Origin: Leishmania donovani
Taxonomy: Eukaryota; Euglenozoa; Kinetoplastea; Trypanosomatida; Trypanosomatidae
Length of the DNA: 64,000 nucleotides
Reading direction: 5' to 3'
Assembly: GCF_000227135.1 (NCBI RefSeq)
Contig: NC_018247.1
Location: forward strand, 152,237 to 216,236
Shown here: positions 38,426 to 48,026 of the stretch, one piece after another
How positions within the stretch are numbered: the stretch's first letter is position 1
How the letters are laid out: every line of letters starts with the position of its first letter
Position numbers and translations under genes: made by a program
The notes under the pieces: model-generated
Databases searched by the model: none
Told to the model about the DNA's origin: nothing
What the model saw: only the letters and a program-made list of their open reading frames with translations

Positions 38426-40084
38426 ATGTCGATTGAGCTGCTCGTGGAGGCGATCCATGCCTCGCCCATCCGGCTGTCTCTGTGTATCTGTGGTGCAGGC
38501 GCCGGCGTGATTCGCCGCCTCACGCGCGTGCCCGAGTGCAGTCGCACCCTGCTCGAAGCCAACGTTCTCTACCATCGCGGTTCGACGCAGAGAACATTAG
38601 ATGGCCTGCCGCGCCATATCGTCAGCGCTGATGCGGCTCGGCAGCTGGCGCAGCACGCCTTTCACACGTCTCGCGCGATCGCCTTTTCCGAGGCGCGCGA
38701 GCAGCAGCAGCAGCAGCAGCACCCACAGCCCGCGTCGACGCTACCCGGGCAGACGGCGGCTCTTCTCTTCGGCATTGGTGCAACGTCTGCTGTCAAGACG
38801 AGCCGCTCACGGCGCAGCAGGGACGAGGTGCATGTGTGTGTCTGGGGCGGCTCGGTCAGCCTACCGGAGGGCTCCTCCCACCAAAGCGGCGGCAGCCCTG
38901 CCATGCTTGGCGCGGTCCGCTACTACCACATGGACATGCCGGACTGGCTGAGCAGGGCGGAGCAGGACGAGCAAGTGGAGCTGGCGGTGCTCCACGCCAT
39001 TGCGCGCACAGTGGAGTTGTGCATCCCCGGCGAAGCGGAGGTGGTGAGCAGGGACACCAACGCACCTGGTCAGCGCACCTACCCACGGTCTGTGTTTCAA
39101 GCTCTGCTGCCCAGCGCTGCAGAAAACGCCTCAGCTCGCGGTGAGGGCGTGCGCGTATCGAGCTCGCCGCCTAGCCTCTCCGTCGTCACGGACTCCGCGC
39201 GACTGTGGTCGGTGCCGTCCGAGTCAGCTCCGGAACCGGTGTGCCTGGATCCATCCAGCGAGGTGCGATTGGCACTGCAGAACGTCCTGGGCGCCGGCGT
39301 TTCTGCCGCTGCGCCCGACGGCAGCGTGCGAGACGTATGCGCTTTGTGGAACCGACACGGCGAGTTGCGCTGCAGCGGCATTTCTCCGTACTCGGCGGCG
39401 CCTCGAAACGCCGCGGAGGCGGTGATGGAGCACCAGCAAGAGGGCTGGTACGACCGAAGCGCTGCACCAGCTGCGTCAAGCAAGGTGATCCGCCTTCTCT
39501 ACCCTGGGTCTTTCAACCCGCTTCACTACGGACACACGGAGCTGGTGCAGGCGGCCACGCGTGTGGTGCGCCAGCGACGGCAGCAGGACGTGGAGCAGAC
39601 CGCTCTACCGACGCCGGTGGTGGTGACGTATGAGATTGCCGTGAAGGTGGTGGACAAGGGCGCTATCGAGGTGGATGACCTGGTGCGCCGTGTGCACCAG
39701 TTCTTGCGCCGCGGCGAGCGGGTTGCCGTGACCGCGGCGACTCTCTTTGTGGACAAGGCGAGGCTCTTCCCAGGCCACGGCTTCCTTATCGGCATCGACA
39801 CCGCCGTGCGCGTGCTGGACCCGAAGCACTACAGCACGAACGAGGACCCAGCGGATGCCGAAGCCGCAATGGTGGCGGCGCTGACCCGTGACATTGCAGG
39901 CAGGGGGTGCTATTTTGTGGTAGGCGGGCGCAAGATGAGCGATCCTGCAGGCTGGCGAGAGCTGTCGTCGCTGCGCATCCCGGAGAGCGTTCAACACTTG
40001 TTCATCGGCATCCCCGCCACGGAGTTTCGCGTAGATGTCAGCTCAACGGAGCTGCGCGCCCGGCGCAACGGTTGTGGTGCATGA
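38426..40084 (+). CDS. CinA-like domain fused to nucleotidyltransferase
   Basis: 552 residues in two parts. Residues ~1-170 resemble the C-terminal CinA/PncC amidase domain: LSLCICGAGAGVIRRLTRVP, then ECSRTLLEANVLYHRGS, and FGIGATSAVKTSRSRRSRDE before a strand EVHVCVWGG. Residues ~355-552 are a cytidylyltransferase-like domain with the intact motifs GSFNPLHYGH (361-370) and VSSTELR (538-544), both expected for an active nucleotidyltransferase. Related plant and fungal proteins share this order, to my memory. CinA/PncC deamidates nicotinamide mononucleotide and NMN adenylyltransferases have the same fold as the second domain, so a role in pyridine-nucleotide metabolism is an attractive inference, not shown. 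A CAG repeat encodes six to seven Gln near residue 93. ATG 38426 has a good context (CCACCATG). Confidence 0.8.
   Translation: MSIELLVEAIHASPIRLSLCICGAGAGVIRRLTRVPECSRTLLEANVLYHRGSTQRTLDGLPRHIVSADAARQLAQHAFHTSRAIAFSEAREQQQQQQHPQPASTLPGQTAALLFGIGATSAVKTSRSRRSRDEVHVCVWGGSVSLPEGSSHQSGGSPAMLGAVRYYHMDMPDWLSRAEQDEQVELAVLHAIARTVELCIPGEAEVVSRDTNAPGQRTYPRSVFQALLPSAAENASARGEGVRVSSSPPSLSVVTDSARLWSVPSESAPEPVCLDPSSEVRLALQNVLGAGVSAAAPDGSVRDVCALWNRHGELRCSGISPYSAAPRNAAEAVMEHQQEGWYDRSAAPAASSKVIRLLYPGSFNPLHYGHTELVQAATRVVRQRRQQDVEQTALPTPVVVTYEIAVKVVDKGAIEVDDLVRRVHQFLRRGERVAVTAATLFVDKARLFPGHGFLIGIDTAVRVLDPKHYSTNEDPADAEAAMVAALTRDIAGRGCYFVVGGRKMSDPAGWRELSSLRIPESVQHLFIGIPATEFRVDVSSTELRARRNGCGA
38700..38720 (+). repeat. 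CAG repeat encoding polyglutamine
   Basis: In-frame (CAG)n inside the fusion gene, between the CinA-like core strands. Confidence 0.85.
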
Positions 40085-41472
40085 AGACGCACACTTGGGA
40101 GCCGATCTCGGCGGCGGCGTCGCACATTTCCTCGTTGCACTTGATCGGACCCGCACCCCTGTGTATATGCACGGGAGCACATCTATGGCAGCCGCATACG
40201 GCCCACTCACTTCTCCTTGCCCCTTCTCCGACATCCTCAGGTCCGTATGAGGGCCGCGGCCGCGCCATCAACGCTTCCGTTGGCTGTTATCTTTCAACGC
40301 TTTTGCTTTGGGGTGGGCAAGTGGGTGGGGGGCTCTCTTTCGCATGCCTTCTCTCTTCATCCGTGTGTATGCGTGCATGCGAGTGGACTTGGCGTTGCAC
40401 GTCCTCCATGCTCTCACATCTTGCCACCCGTCCTGCTCTTCCTCTTGCTATTCTCTTTGTCTACCCCTTGCTTGCAGACTGGTCCCTCGGGTGCGTTGTG
40501 ACCTCTGCGCTCCCCTCGCTCACGGAGGCGTGGCGTGACGTGGCCTGGTGGTGGTGGTGGTGTCGGGCATGTGTGCAGGGCTGCCGAAGTCGCGCGAAGG
40601 CCACATATATACACACACAAGCATACATACGATGAAGCGTCCATCAAACGGCCAAGCCGTGCTTGGCGACGCGAGGCCGGCGGCCTACGTGAAAGGGGAA
40701 GGGGTAATCTCAGAGCTTGTCTCTCTCTCCTCTGCCCTCTCCGGCTGTCTGTTTGAACAGTGTATTGGATCATGCAACCGGTGGGGTGTGTGTGTGTGTG
40801 TTCGTGCTGGCCACGGATTCAAGCCAAAGTGTTCACCGGCAGAGATGTGGGTGGGTCAGTGGCGTACGGCCCCCAGCGTTGCCTCAACCGCCTCCCACTG
40901 GCACGCGCCCCCGCGCATGTCCAAGACCCCCCCCCCTCTTGTCGTCCCTCTTTCTGGTTTCTGTCGCTGGACACGCACGCACCTGCTTCTCCTCTCTCCC
41001 CGTTTGACCTGCTCTTCCTTCCGCCACGTATCGAGCGCTGCCTTGTCCATTTCTTCAACGCGCGCACACACAAACAGGACTGCTGCTGCTGCTGTCCTCC
41101 TCCTCTGCACACCGTACATTCAGCTAAAACTTTCCAAGAGAGGGCGGGGGCCGTTGGTTTCGTCGCTTCGTGGTACCGCGAAGAGGTGGAAGAGAACAGA
41201 GGCACGCCGTGCAGTCGTGTCGCAGTGACACGCACGCACACGCAACACATTTGAAAGCCGAGCGAGACGCAGGAGACGTGGCCGTCGGAGTATTCTTGGG
41301 TGATACGCACGCCACTCTCCCGCCCTCCCCGTCGACTCCCTCCTCAGCCTCTCTGAGCGTGTTTGTGGGCAGCACTCTTCCCAGTGCCCTTTCCGCTGTT
41401 TCGTCAGATTGGGTCGTCTTTGCAGATTACTTCCCCCCACCCTCCCACCCACGATCCGTTGGCGCCGCGACC
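40085..41472. other. Intergenic spacer
   Basis: About 1.4 kb with a (GGT)n at 40547-40561, (GT)n at 40788-40802, (CTG)n at 41081-41096 and a C9 run near 40930. No gene seen. Confidence 0.55.
41408..41425 (+). promoter_or_regulatory. Predicted spliced-leader acceptor for uS15m
   Basis: TCGTCTTTGCAG ends at 41425, 48 bases before ATG 41473, with no ATG between. An AG at 41406-41407 is an alternative. Confidence 0.45.
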
Positions 41473-42762
41473 ATGCTGTCGTACACCTCTGCGCTGCTGC
41501 GGGTGTTCAACCGCAAGAACAAGGCCCCGCAGCGCATGTCGAACTTCACCAAGGTAACGAATCTGAACAAAGCCGAAAAGGTGAAGATTGAGACGGTCGA
41601 TGGCGACGTCGTCAAGGGTCGCGGACGTGTGCACCGCCGCTCGCACAGCGGGCTAAAGGATGCGATTGAAGAAATGGAGCACCCGGCCATCTGGCTATGG
41701 TACCCGTGGCGCAAGAACCCGGAGCCGCCGACGCCGTACATGCCATCGCAGCGCGCGCTCAAGAACATCCACGGCGCCATCTTCACGAATCTCAGCCCTA
41801 TTCAGAAGAAGAAGCAGGAGCAGATGCTCTACGGCGTGAACATCCCCGAGACGCGAGTCATGCGGTTTGAGCAGCAGCACCCACTCCTCTCGACGGCGCT
41901 GAAGCAACTGGATGGGCAGCCGAAGGGCTTCCCGTTCTGGTACAAGAAATACCCGACGCGTCGCCACGCCTATGAGCAGCGCTTCAGCGTACCGACGGAG
42001 ATGCTAGAGGGCTACAACGACAGCATCAAGAAGGCCTTCAGCATGAGCATGATGACGATCCAAGAGAAGCAGTTTGCACAGGAGGCGATGTACATGGAAC
42101 GGTACGCTGAGCACGACTTCGACACAACCAGCCCGGCCGTTCTGGCGGTGAAGCGGGCACTGAAGGTGCGCGTGCTGCGTAACCACTTGCTGACGAACCC
42201 GCACAACAACATCGTGAAGACGATCCTGGCAAACACCGAACGGAAGCTAAACCACACCCTTCGCCGGCTTCGCAAGGTGGACTTCAAACGGTACTGGGAG
42301 ATAATCCGCGACCACGATGTACAGGACGTGCTGCAACCGCCAAACCTCGTGACGTACAGGCAGGGCTCCTACTGGCGGTACGACTGGAACGCAGGGCTGG
42401 CGATCAGCACGCAGCTCGCAGACGTGCTTGACCCTCGTGGCCTCAACGGCTGCGTTGAGACGGGCCGCTCCCGTTCCGAGGTGGCTCGAGACCTCGGTCT
42501 CTCCTACACCCGCCCGCTTCAGGAAAACGAGAAGAAGCAGCTCTCGGAACAGGCCGTCTACTACGAGCGGCTGGCGAAGTTCAAGATGGAGCAGCCGGAG
42601 GCGGCACGCGCGCAGGAGCGGGAGCGCTTTGTCCGCAAGTTCTCCGGCATGTTCCTCAAGATGGATATGAAGTCGGGCGTCCCCGACTTTCCCAGCACGT
42701 ACCGCAAGCTGCTCGGGACGCAGGTGGCGCGGTGGTCGTCGAAACGGCACGGCCCTATGTAA
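41473..42762 (+). CDS. Mitochondrial ribosomal protein uS15m
   Basis: 429 residues, far longer than bacterial S15 (~89). The S15 core lies at about residues 219-288: SPAVLAVKRALKVRVLRNHL, then ILANTERKLNHTLRRLRKVD and FKRYWEIIRDHDVQDVL, matching the helical RRxLLxYLxxxDxxRYxxLI pattern. Long basic and aromatic extensions on both sides (for example AIWLWYPWRKNPEPPTPY and KGFPFWYKKYPTRRHAYEQR) are typical of trypanosomatid mitoribosomal proteins, whose rRNAs are very short. The N-terminus MLSYTSALLRVFNRKNKAP is a plausible mitochondrial presequence. Expected role: small mitoribosomal subunit. ATG 41473 is the first ATG after the acceptor. Confidence 0.85.
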   Translation: MLSYTSALLRVFNRKNKAPQRMSNFTKVTNLNKAEKVKIETVDGDVVKGRGRVHRRSHSGLKDAIEEMEHPAIWLWYPWRKNPEPPTPYMPSQRALKNIHGAIFTNLSPIQKKKQEQMLYGVNIPETRVMRFEQQHPLLSTALKQLDGQPKGFPFWYKKYPTRRHAYEQRFSVPTEMLEGYNDSIKKAFSMSMMTIQEKQFAQEAMYMERYAEHDFDTTSPAVLAVKRALKVRVLRNHLLTNPHNNIVKTILANTERKLNHTLRRLRKVDFKRYWEIIRDHDVQDVLQPPNLVTYRQGSYWRYDWNAGLAISTQLADVLDPRGLNGCVETGRSRSEVARDLGLSYTRPLQENEKKQLSEQAVYYERLAKFKMEQPEAARAQERERFVRKFSGMFLKMDMKSGVPDFPSTYRKLLGTQVARWSSKRHGPM

Positions 42763-43824
42763 GTCACTCGCCGGCGTTTTGCGCGATTTGCGCTGCGCGG
42801 CACGTGCGTGTGCGCGCTGTCTCGCACAGCAGTCCACCTTGGCGACAAAACTCTTTTCGTCATGTCGCTCTTGTCCCTTCGCTGCGTCTGTGCGTGTCTG
42901 CGTGTGTGTGTCTCGCTCACCGTATCTACACTCTAACCAACTGAACGGAACGAAATGTCTGCAACAGACGAACAAGAGCGAATCCTCGCCGTGTGCGAGG
43001 GCTGCGCTGGAGCAACGCCCGCTGCACGCAGCCAGGAAAACAAGAAACGGGATGTGTGCTGTGCTTGAGGGCAGCGCACAAGTTCAAATGGGGACGCCAC
43101 GTGTGCTGGTGTGAGCCATCGCATTCATTACAAGGCCATCGTCTTGTTTTCGTTTCGCTTGCTTTCTTCGTGGATGTGAGCGATAACTCTTCCTTCCCTC
43201 CGCCCGTCCACCCTCCTCGTTGATCGTTGCCACTGGAGTGTGTGTGTGTGGGTGTGTGCTGTACCTTCAGCACAGTATACACACACACAGACACAGAGAA
43301 AAGTGACCAGGGGCGGGGGGCTCGTGTCGCATCTTTGCTATCCCTCTCGTCGCCCTCCCTCTGCCCATCTCGCATCATCTTCCGTTGATTTTGTGCGGTG
43401 CAGATACACATGCACACACATACACACACGCATAAATACAGCCAGCAGCTCCAGAACGCCAACACTCCACGTGAGAGCCCCGCTGCCCCCCCCCTCCCTC
43501 CGCTCCAAAGAGAAGGAAAGGAGAGGTCAGCATCAGCAGCGCGTGTCACGTTCTCCGTCGGCTGCCTCGTCTTCGCTCCTCCGGATCGCCTAGGTCCATA
43601 CGTACGTGGGGTGGGGAGCGATGGGGAGCGGCAAGAAAAGCGCAGGGCAGGCACACCCACACGCACACACACACCGCGCCCTTATCATCTCTCTCGCGTT
43701 CTTGTTTTTCTGGTGCCCTTAAAAGATACTTGTACACACGCATAGACATACATGCGCACGCGTGCGCGTCTTGAACGGCCGCCTCCCACCCCTCCTCTCC
43801 CGGCCTCGCACACACGCAACGCCG
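42763..43824. other. Intergenic spacer
   Basis: Contains GT and CA runs (43239-43257, 43277-43291, 43410-43430, 43660-43673), a C7 run near 43485 and the acceptor at 43725. An ATG at 43752 lies in the only possible 5'UTR of the next gene. Confidence 0.6.
43683..43725 (+). promoter_or_regulatory. Predicted spliced-leader acceptor for the WW/MORN gene
   Basis: TATCATCTCTCTCGCGTTCT then TGTTTTTCTGGTGCCCTTAA, ending in AAAAG at 43725. The only later AG before the start is 43744-43745. Both precede the ATG at 43752. Confidence 0.6.
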
Positions 43825-43964
43825 ATGCCCGGCGTGCCAGACAAGATACTGGTAGGCCCCACCACGTACGTGCACCTCCGCCGCAAGCACAGGGACTACT
43901 ACGTGCCGAACTTTCTCTGCGGCGCCGATGGGAAGTCAACATCGCCGCGATTGCCGGACGATAG
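43752..43964 (+). promoter_or_regulatory. Overlapping upstream ORF (70 codons)
   Basis: ATG 43752 is out of frame with the main start 43825 and its frame runs to a stop ending at 43964, overlapping the first 46 codons of the main CDS. There is no AG between 43755 and 43824, so trans-splicing cannot remove it. Confidence 0.55.
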
Positions 43965-46713
43965 TGAGCACGTGTGGCGCTACAGCGTGTCGAAGGCGCA
44001 CCACAACACCGTTTTCTTTTTCAATGCGGTAACGCGCAAGTCCGTGTGGGTGCTCCCGGTTGTACACCGCGATGGCCGCACGGAGCCGCTGGGCGAGGGT
44101 GAGGCGATGCGAGCCATCTACTCCGATATCGTCGCCGATGGTGTTGAGGCGATACCAGAGGCGACGCTCAGCAGACTCACCAAAGCGCGCGTGCATAAGG
44201 AAAAAAGCATGGACGCTCGCGGCAAGCTCGATATTGACGTCACCGACTCACTCAGTTCAACACCTAAATTGGTGTCAGCCGTCGCGGGCCAATCAAAGTC
44301 GACGGGGGCTCGCTCTCCTGGCGATCCCCCCTCGGAGACGGCGGCTCCACATGCTGCAGGGCCATCTAACGACTCTGCCGCAGCGCTACAGGTGGTTACA
44401 CGAGAACGAGTGCACGCATCAGGGCTGCGGGCACGTGAAGCAGAGGCGCAGCGCACCTCGGCTGCGCCGAGTGCGATAGCCGAGAGAGAGCACCACAGGC
44501 CAACATTGCAGGACCGGCTCGCTGCTTGGCGGGCCCGCCAGCACGACCCGGTATCGCCAGCAGAAGGTCCGCACCACCACCAGCAGCAGCCAGCCTCGAC
44601 TGCCGGGGGCCCAACGGCGGCGACGACGGAGACGCCCTCAGTTGTTGTCAAAGACCCGTATGCATACACGATATCGTCCACAATGCCGACAGACAAGAAG
44701 TGCGAGTCCTCGAGCGCGGAAGGTGCCCTACATACAAAGGAGAACGAGGCGCTGCCGCGCACGCCGGACGCGACGCAGGGCCACTCGCTCATGCACACCC
44801 AGGCTTCAGCAGCCGCCTTCGCCTCTACCGACCCCGAGAACGTGCTGCACGCGCCGGTGCCAAAGCAGGCTCAGTCACGCGAGAACATCGCTACCGCACC
44901 ACCGGCCAATGTAACAGCGCCAGCCATCCAGGAGAGAGAGCTCGCGAGAGCCGCAGCACTTCTTCATCAAGAGAAAATCGCCGCCATGCAGCAAGAGATG
45001 GCAGCACTGGAATCTCGACGCCGTGCACTGGCGGTGGAGCAGGCGGAGGTGGAGGAGCGCGCGCGTCTAGCGCAGGCACGCGCCGCCGCCGAGCGTGCAC
45101 GCTTGGAAGAGATCGAACGGACTACACGTGAGCAGGCGCAGCGACGCGCCGCCATGGACGCGTCTGCCGCGGCTGAGCTGCGTGTACAGAACGTGAACGA
45201 GTACTTGTCGAAACAGCGGCAGCTGCAGGAGGCAGCGCAGTCCGCTGTAGCAGACTCGTTCACGTACGCCTCTCGTATCGCCGCGCAGCTCGTCGCTGCG
45301 GCCCCCCGGCCAGAGAATGTCTACATCCCCGTCAAGGGCAAACCTAGCAAATCGGGTGGTGAAGCGAGCGCGCTGCTCACACCGCCTGACTTCCGTGCCC
45401 ATCAAGTTGGTCGGGTGACGCCGGCCGCTGCAGGACCTCCAGCTGCGTCGCCAGTGGCAGGGGAGCCGGGCCTTCGGGCAGAGGCGAAGAAAGAGAGCGG
45501 TGGTACCTCCGTGGGAGCGCAGCGTGGCTCCCTGACCGTTGCGCCTACCTCGACTGGCGCGGCAACCGCTCAGCGCCGCCAGGGGCGCCTTGCCTATGCG
45601 TTGCCACACCTGTACGAGGGTGAGGTCATCACCTACCGCCCGAGCAGCAGCTTTACCCGCCAGGCAGTCCTGAACGACCGTGCCGCCGCGATCGAGAACC
45701 AGCCTCCTCGAGCGCTCAGCTCTTCAGCAGCAGGGCTCACCACACCTCTTATCTTGGCAGCCAAGCGCGATGGCACTGGCACGCAGTACTACGACGCGGC
45801 CCACCAGCACTTCTTCCACGGCACCTGGCGTGAGGACAAACGAGACGGCGCTGGGGTGCTGTCGCTGCCAACCACGGCGGTGCAGGGAGGTTGGCGCGGC
45901 GACCAGCTCGTCGGTCCCGCCATTGTGCAAACGCGGCACAGCAAAGGAGCAGCCACTTTCGCCTCCGGGAGGCCCGCCGGCAGCTTACAGGCGCCCGGCA
46001 CGGGCCCTACGGACACCTCGTCGCGTGACAACGGCGCGCTGCCGTCCACGGCCTCGCACACGTCGCGCACCGCAGCCGGCACGACCACGCTGACTGGCAA
46101 CGCCGTCATGGAGCTGGACAACAAGGCGCTCTTCGTCGGTGCGCTCGAGGAGGGTCGAGTACGTGCACCGTATGTCCTTCAGCTGGGCCAGGGCGACTAC
46201 ATTGAGTGGCTTGGCGCTCCCGCGCGCCGGGGAGGATGGGCTCGCTCGCCCGCCGGCGCATCAGGAGAGCTGGTAAAGCACACCCCTGCACATGCCCCCT
46301 CCTCTTCCTCGGCCCCCGCTTCGAAGGCTGGCACCGGTGAGTGCCGTATCCGCTTCCGCAACGACGACACCTACGTTGGGCACGTCTGCAACTTTCAACT
46401 TCACGGCTTCGGCTACTACCGCTTCGCCGAGGACGCGCACTCCTACACCGGCCGTTTTGAGGCCGGCCTGCCGCACGGGGAGGGGCTGCTGATCTTTGCA
46501 AACGGAGACGTGTACCGCGGCGGCTTCGCGAAGGGGCTCTTCGACGGCCACGGCACGTACGCCTCGCACACGGGGCACTACGTGTACGAGGGGGACTGGG
46601 TGGCCGGAAAGATGAACGGTCAGGGCACGCTGGCCTTTGCCAACGGTGATGTATGGAAAGGCACTTTCAGGGACGACACGCGCGTGGTTGGCGCATACAC
46701 GACGCTAGCGTAA
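43825..46713 (+). CDS. WW-like, coiled-coil and MORN-repeat protein
   Basis: 962 residues. Near the N-terminus, VWRYSVSKAHHNTVFFFNAV then TRKSVWVLPVVH has the spacing of a WW domain (Trp, aromatic pair, Asn, Ser-x-Trp-x-x-Pro), with noncanonical details. About 120-370 is low complexity. About 370-490 is an Ala/Glu/Arg-rich coiled coil (MQQEMAALESRRRALAVEQA onward). The C-terminal third has MORN-type repeats: HFFHGTWREDKRDGAGVLSL, then after a linker TYVGHVCNFQLHGFGYYRF, SYTGRFEAGLPHGEGLLIF, VYRGGFAKGLFDGHGTY, VYEGDWVAGKMNGQGTLAF and VWKGTFRDDTRV. MORN proteins in this group often sit at the flagellar pocket collar or basal body; a membrane-cytoskeleton linker is likely. ATG 43825 is the only in-frame ATG near the domain start. 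Confidence 0.85.
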   Translation: MPGVPDKILVGPTTYVHLRRKHRDYYVPNFLCGADGKSTSPRLPDDSEHVWRYSVSKAHHNTVFFFNAVTRKSVWVLPVVHRDGRTEPLGEGEAMRAIYSDIVADGVEAIPEATLSRLTKARVHKEKSMDARGKLDIDVTDSLSSTPKLVSAVAGQSKSTGARSPGDPPSETAAPHAAGPSNDSAAALQVVTRERVHASGLRAREAEAQRTSAAPSAIAEREHHRPTLQDRLAAWRARQHDPVSPAEGPHHHQQQPASTAGGPTAATTETPSVVVKDPYAYTISSTMPTDKKCESSSAEGALHTKENEALPRTPDATQGHSLMHTQASAAAFASTDPENVLHAPVPKQAQSRENIATAPPANVTAPAIQERELARAAALLHQEKIAAMQQEMAALESRRRALAVEQAEVEERARLAQARAAAERARLEEIERTTREQAQRRAAMDASAAAELRVQNVNEYLSKQRQLQEAAQSAVADSFTYASRIAAQLVAAAPRPENVYIPVKGKPSKSGGEASALLTPPDFRAHQVGRVTPAAAGPPAASPVAGEPGLRAEAKKESGGTSVGAQRGSLTVAPTSTGAATAQRRQGRLAYALPHLYEGEVITYRPSSSFTRQAVLNDRAAAIENQPPRALSSSAAGLTTPLILAAKRDGTGTQYYDAAHQHFFHGTWREDKRDGAGVLSLPTTAVQGGWRGDQLVGPAIVQTRHSKGAATFASGRPAGSLQAPGTGPTDTSSRDNGALPSTASHTSRTAAGTTTLTGNAVMELDNKALFVGALEEGRVRAPYVLQLGQGDYIEWLGAPARRGGWARSPAGASGELVKHTPAHAPSSSSAPASKAGTGECRIRFRNDDTYVGHVCNFQLHGFGYYRFAEDAHSYTGRFEAGLPHGEGLLIFANGDVYRGGFAKGLFDGHGTYASHTGHYVYEGDWVAGKMNGQGTLAFANGDVWKGTFRDDTRVVGAYTTLA

Positions 46714-47482
46714 AGCGCGGTGCGAGGGGGCTGGCGATCATTTATGCATGCCCCCCCCCCCACCCACCCACCTCACCCTCTCCAGGTGTGACGGGTAGCG
46801 GTTGACCCTCGAGCTGTGGCGGTGCATGTCCCTCTGTCCTGCTGCACCTCTCGCCTTTCTCCAACAATTGACGAGCGCGCGCCTTCGAAAGCCTCACCGT
46901 GTTCTGCTCTTCACGCTGGAGGCAAGCAAAGGTGTTCAACGGGAGAAAAAGAAACAGATCATCTACTTAGGCAGGAGAGGCGGCTCTGGGAGCAAGCGAG
47001 GCCCACATGATGGGGTCGTCAGAAGGCGCCCTTTGTGACCTGCTAATGTCAGAGGAGAGGGCGGGGAGAGACCTGCTCCCTGACGCTCGCTGCATTATCG
47101 GAGTGGGCATGGGTCACGACTGGTGGCACACGGCGCCATGGCACATGCGAGTGAAAAGTGACTCGGGGGGCTGGGGCACCCCTCCCAAACCCCTTCGGCA
47201 GTTGGCAGCCTTCCTGCCGTTCAAGCGGTTCGCGACGGCCTTGAATGGGTATTCTCCCCGTGCGCTCCTTCACGACCATCTCTTTGCTCCACCACTATAC
47301 ACGCACACACACACACACACGCACATACACACATGTACACACGAACTTGAGCTGTACGCTTCGCCGCGTGTTCTCTCCTCTTGTCGCGTCCCCACCGCAA
47401 GAAGAGGTCGGTTGCAAAGGGGAGCTCGTGGACGAAAGCAAGTCTCTCGTAAAGGGCTCGCATCGCGGGAACCACAAGCAGG

Positions 47483-47510
<28 letters not shown>
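47483..47510. repeat. (CA)14 microsatellite
   Basis: Longest CA run in the window, 80 bases before ATG 47592 and upstream of its splice acceptor. Confidence 0.9.
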
Positions 47511-47513
<3 letters not shown>

Positions 47514-47544
47514 ACATAAAAAGCACCCGCCGCTAACCGCGGCC

Positions 47545-47584
47545 CCCCCCCACCCTCTCTCTCGCTCCCCTCCTCTCTCTGTAG
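47545..47584 (+). promoter_or_regulatory. Predicted spliced-leader acceptor for the gene at 47592
   Basis: CCCCCCACCCTCTCTCTCGC then TCCCCTCCTCTCTCTGTAG ending at 47584, seven bases before ATG 47592. Confidence 0.65.
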
Positions 47585-47591
47585 CAGCAGA

Positions 47592-48026
47592 ATGGGCTAC
47601 ACACGCGAGCGCACCAATCGACACTTCTTTGTGTCCCGTGCCAACGCCTTCTTCTCTCGTCTGCCGATTGCCCGCATTCAGCGCGCGTTGGCGATGGAGG
47701 CGATCAAGAAAGGTTCCATGAAGCCGTGGAAGCACACCAAGGAGCAGATCATCGGCTCTCCCATCACGTGCAACTTCGAGTACAACCCGCGGCCGGTGCG
47801 GCTCATCGGCACGGTCATGGACGCGCACACCGAGGAGACGAGCATTAAGGGTGGGCTAAAGGTGTACTCGCGCAACGAGGAGGCGAACATGATGCTGTGG
47901 ATCCCCGCCGGCAACCCCAAGCTGAAGTATGAGGTGACTTCCGCGAAGGGCAGCTTTGAGCATTACCTGGACGAGCGTAGCAAGTGGGATGAGGCGTGGC
48001 TGACGGGCCGGGCTCGCATGAAATAA
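47592..48026 (+). CDS. Conserved-looking basic protein, 144 residues
   Basis: Compact, well ordered in appearance, without low-complexity inserts, and with strong GC3 codon bias, so a real gene. The N-terminus MGYTRERTNRHFFVSRANAF is basic and could target mitochondria. The centre (SPITCNFEYNPRPVRLIGTV, then MMLWIPAGNPKLKYEVTS) looks beta-rich. I do not recognise the family; a mitochondrial ribosomal or respiratory-complex component would fit size and charge, but that is a guess. Start is the first ATG after a strong acceptor. Confidence 0.8.
   Translation: MGYTRERTNRHFFVSRANAFFSRLPIARIQRALAMEAIKKGSMKPWKHTKEQIIGSPITCNFEYNPRPVRLIGTVMDAHTEETSIKGGLKVYSRNEEANMMLWIPAGNPKLKYEVTSAKGSFEHYLDERSKWDEAWLTGRARMK

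Larger units (their letters stand above)
46714..47591. other. Intergenic spacer
   Basis: Contains C11 at 46751-46761, (CA)n at 47304-47320 and a (CA)14 at 47483-47510. A microsatellite-free stretch at 46800-47240 has no coding bias. Confidence 0.6.

Noticed and set aside
43762..43824. Upstream extension of the WW/MORN protein
   Set aside because: The extension depends on a GTG start and has no ATG before 43825; its Pro/Arg/Leu composition is that of a translated pyrimidine tract.
47304..47510. Repeat cluster considered as a CRISPR-like or tandem array
   Set aside because: It is only CA microsatellites separated by unique sequence; there are no equal-length direct repeats and spacers, and the genome is eukaryotic.
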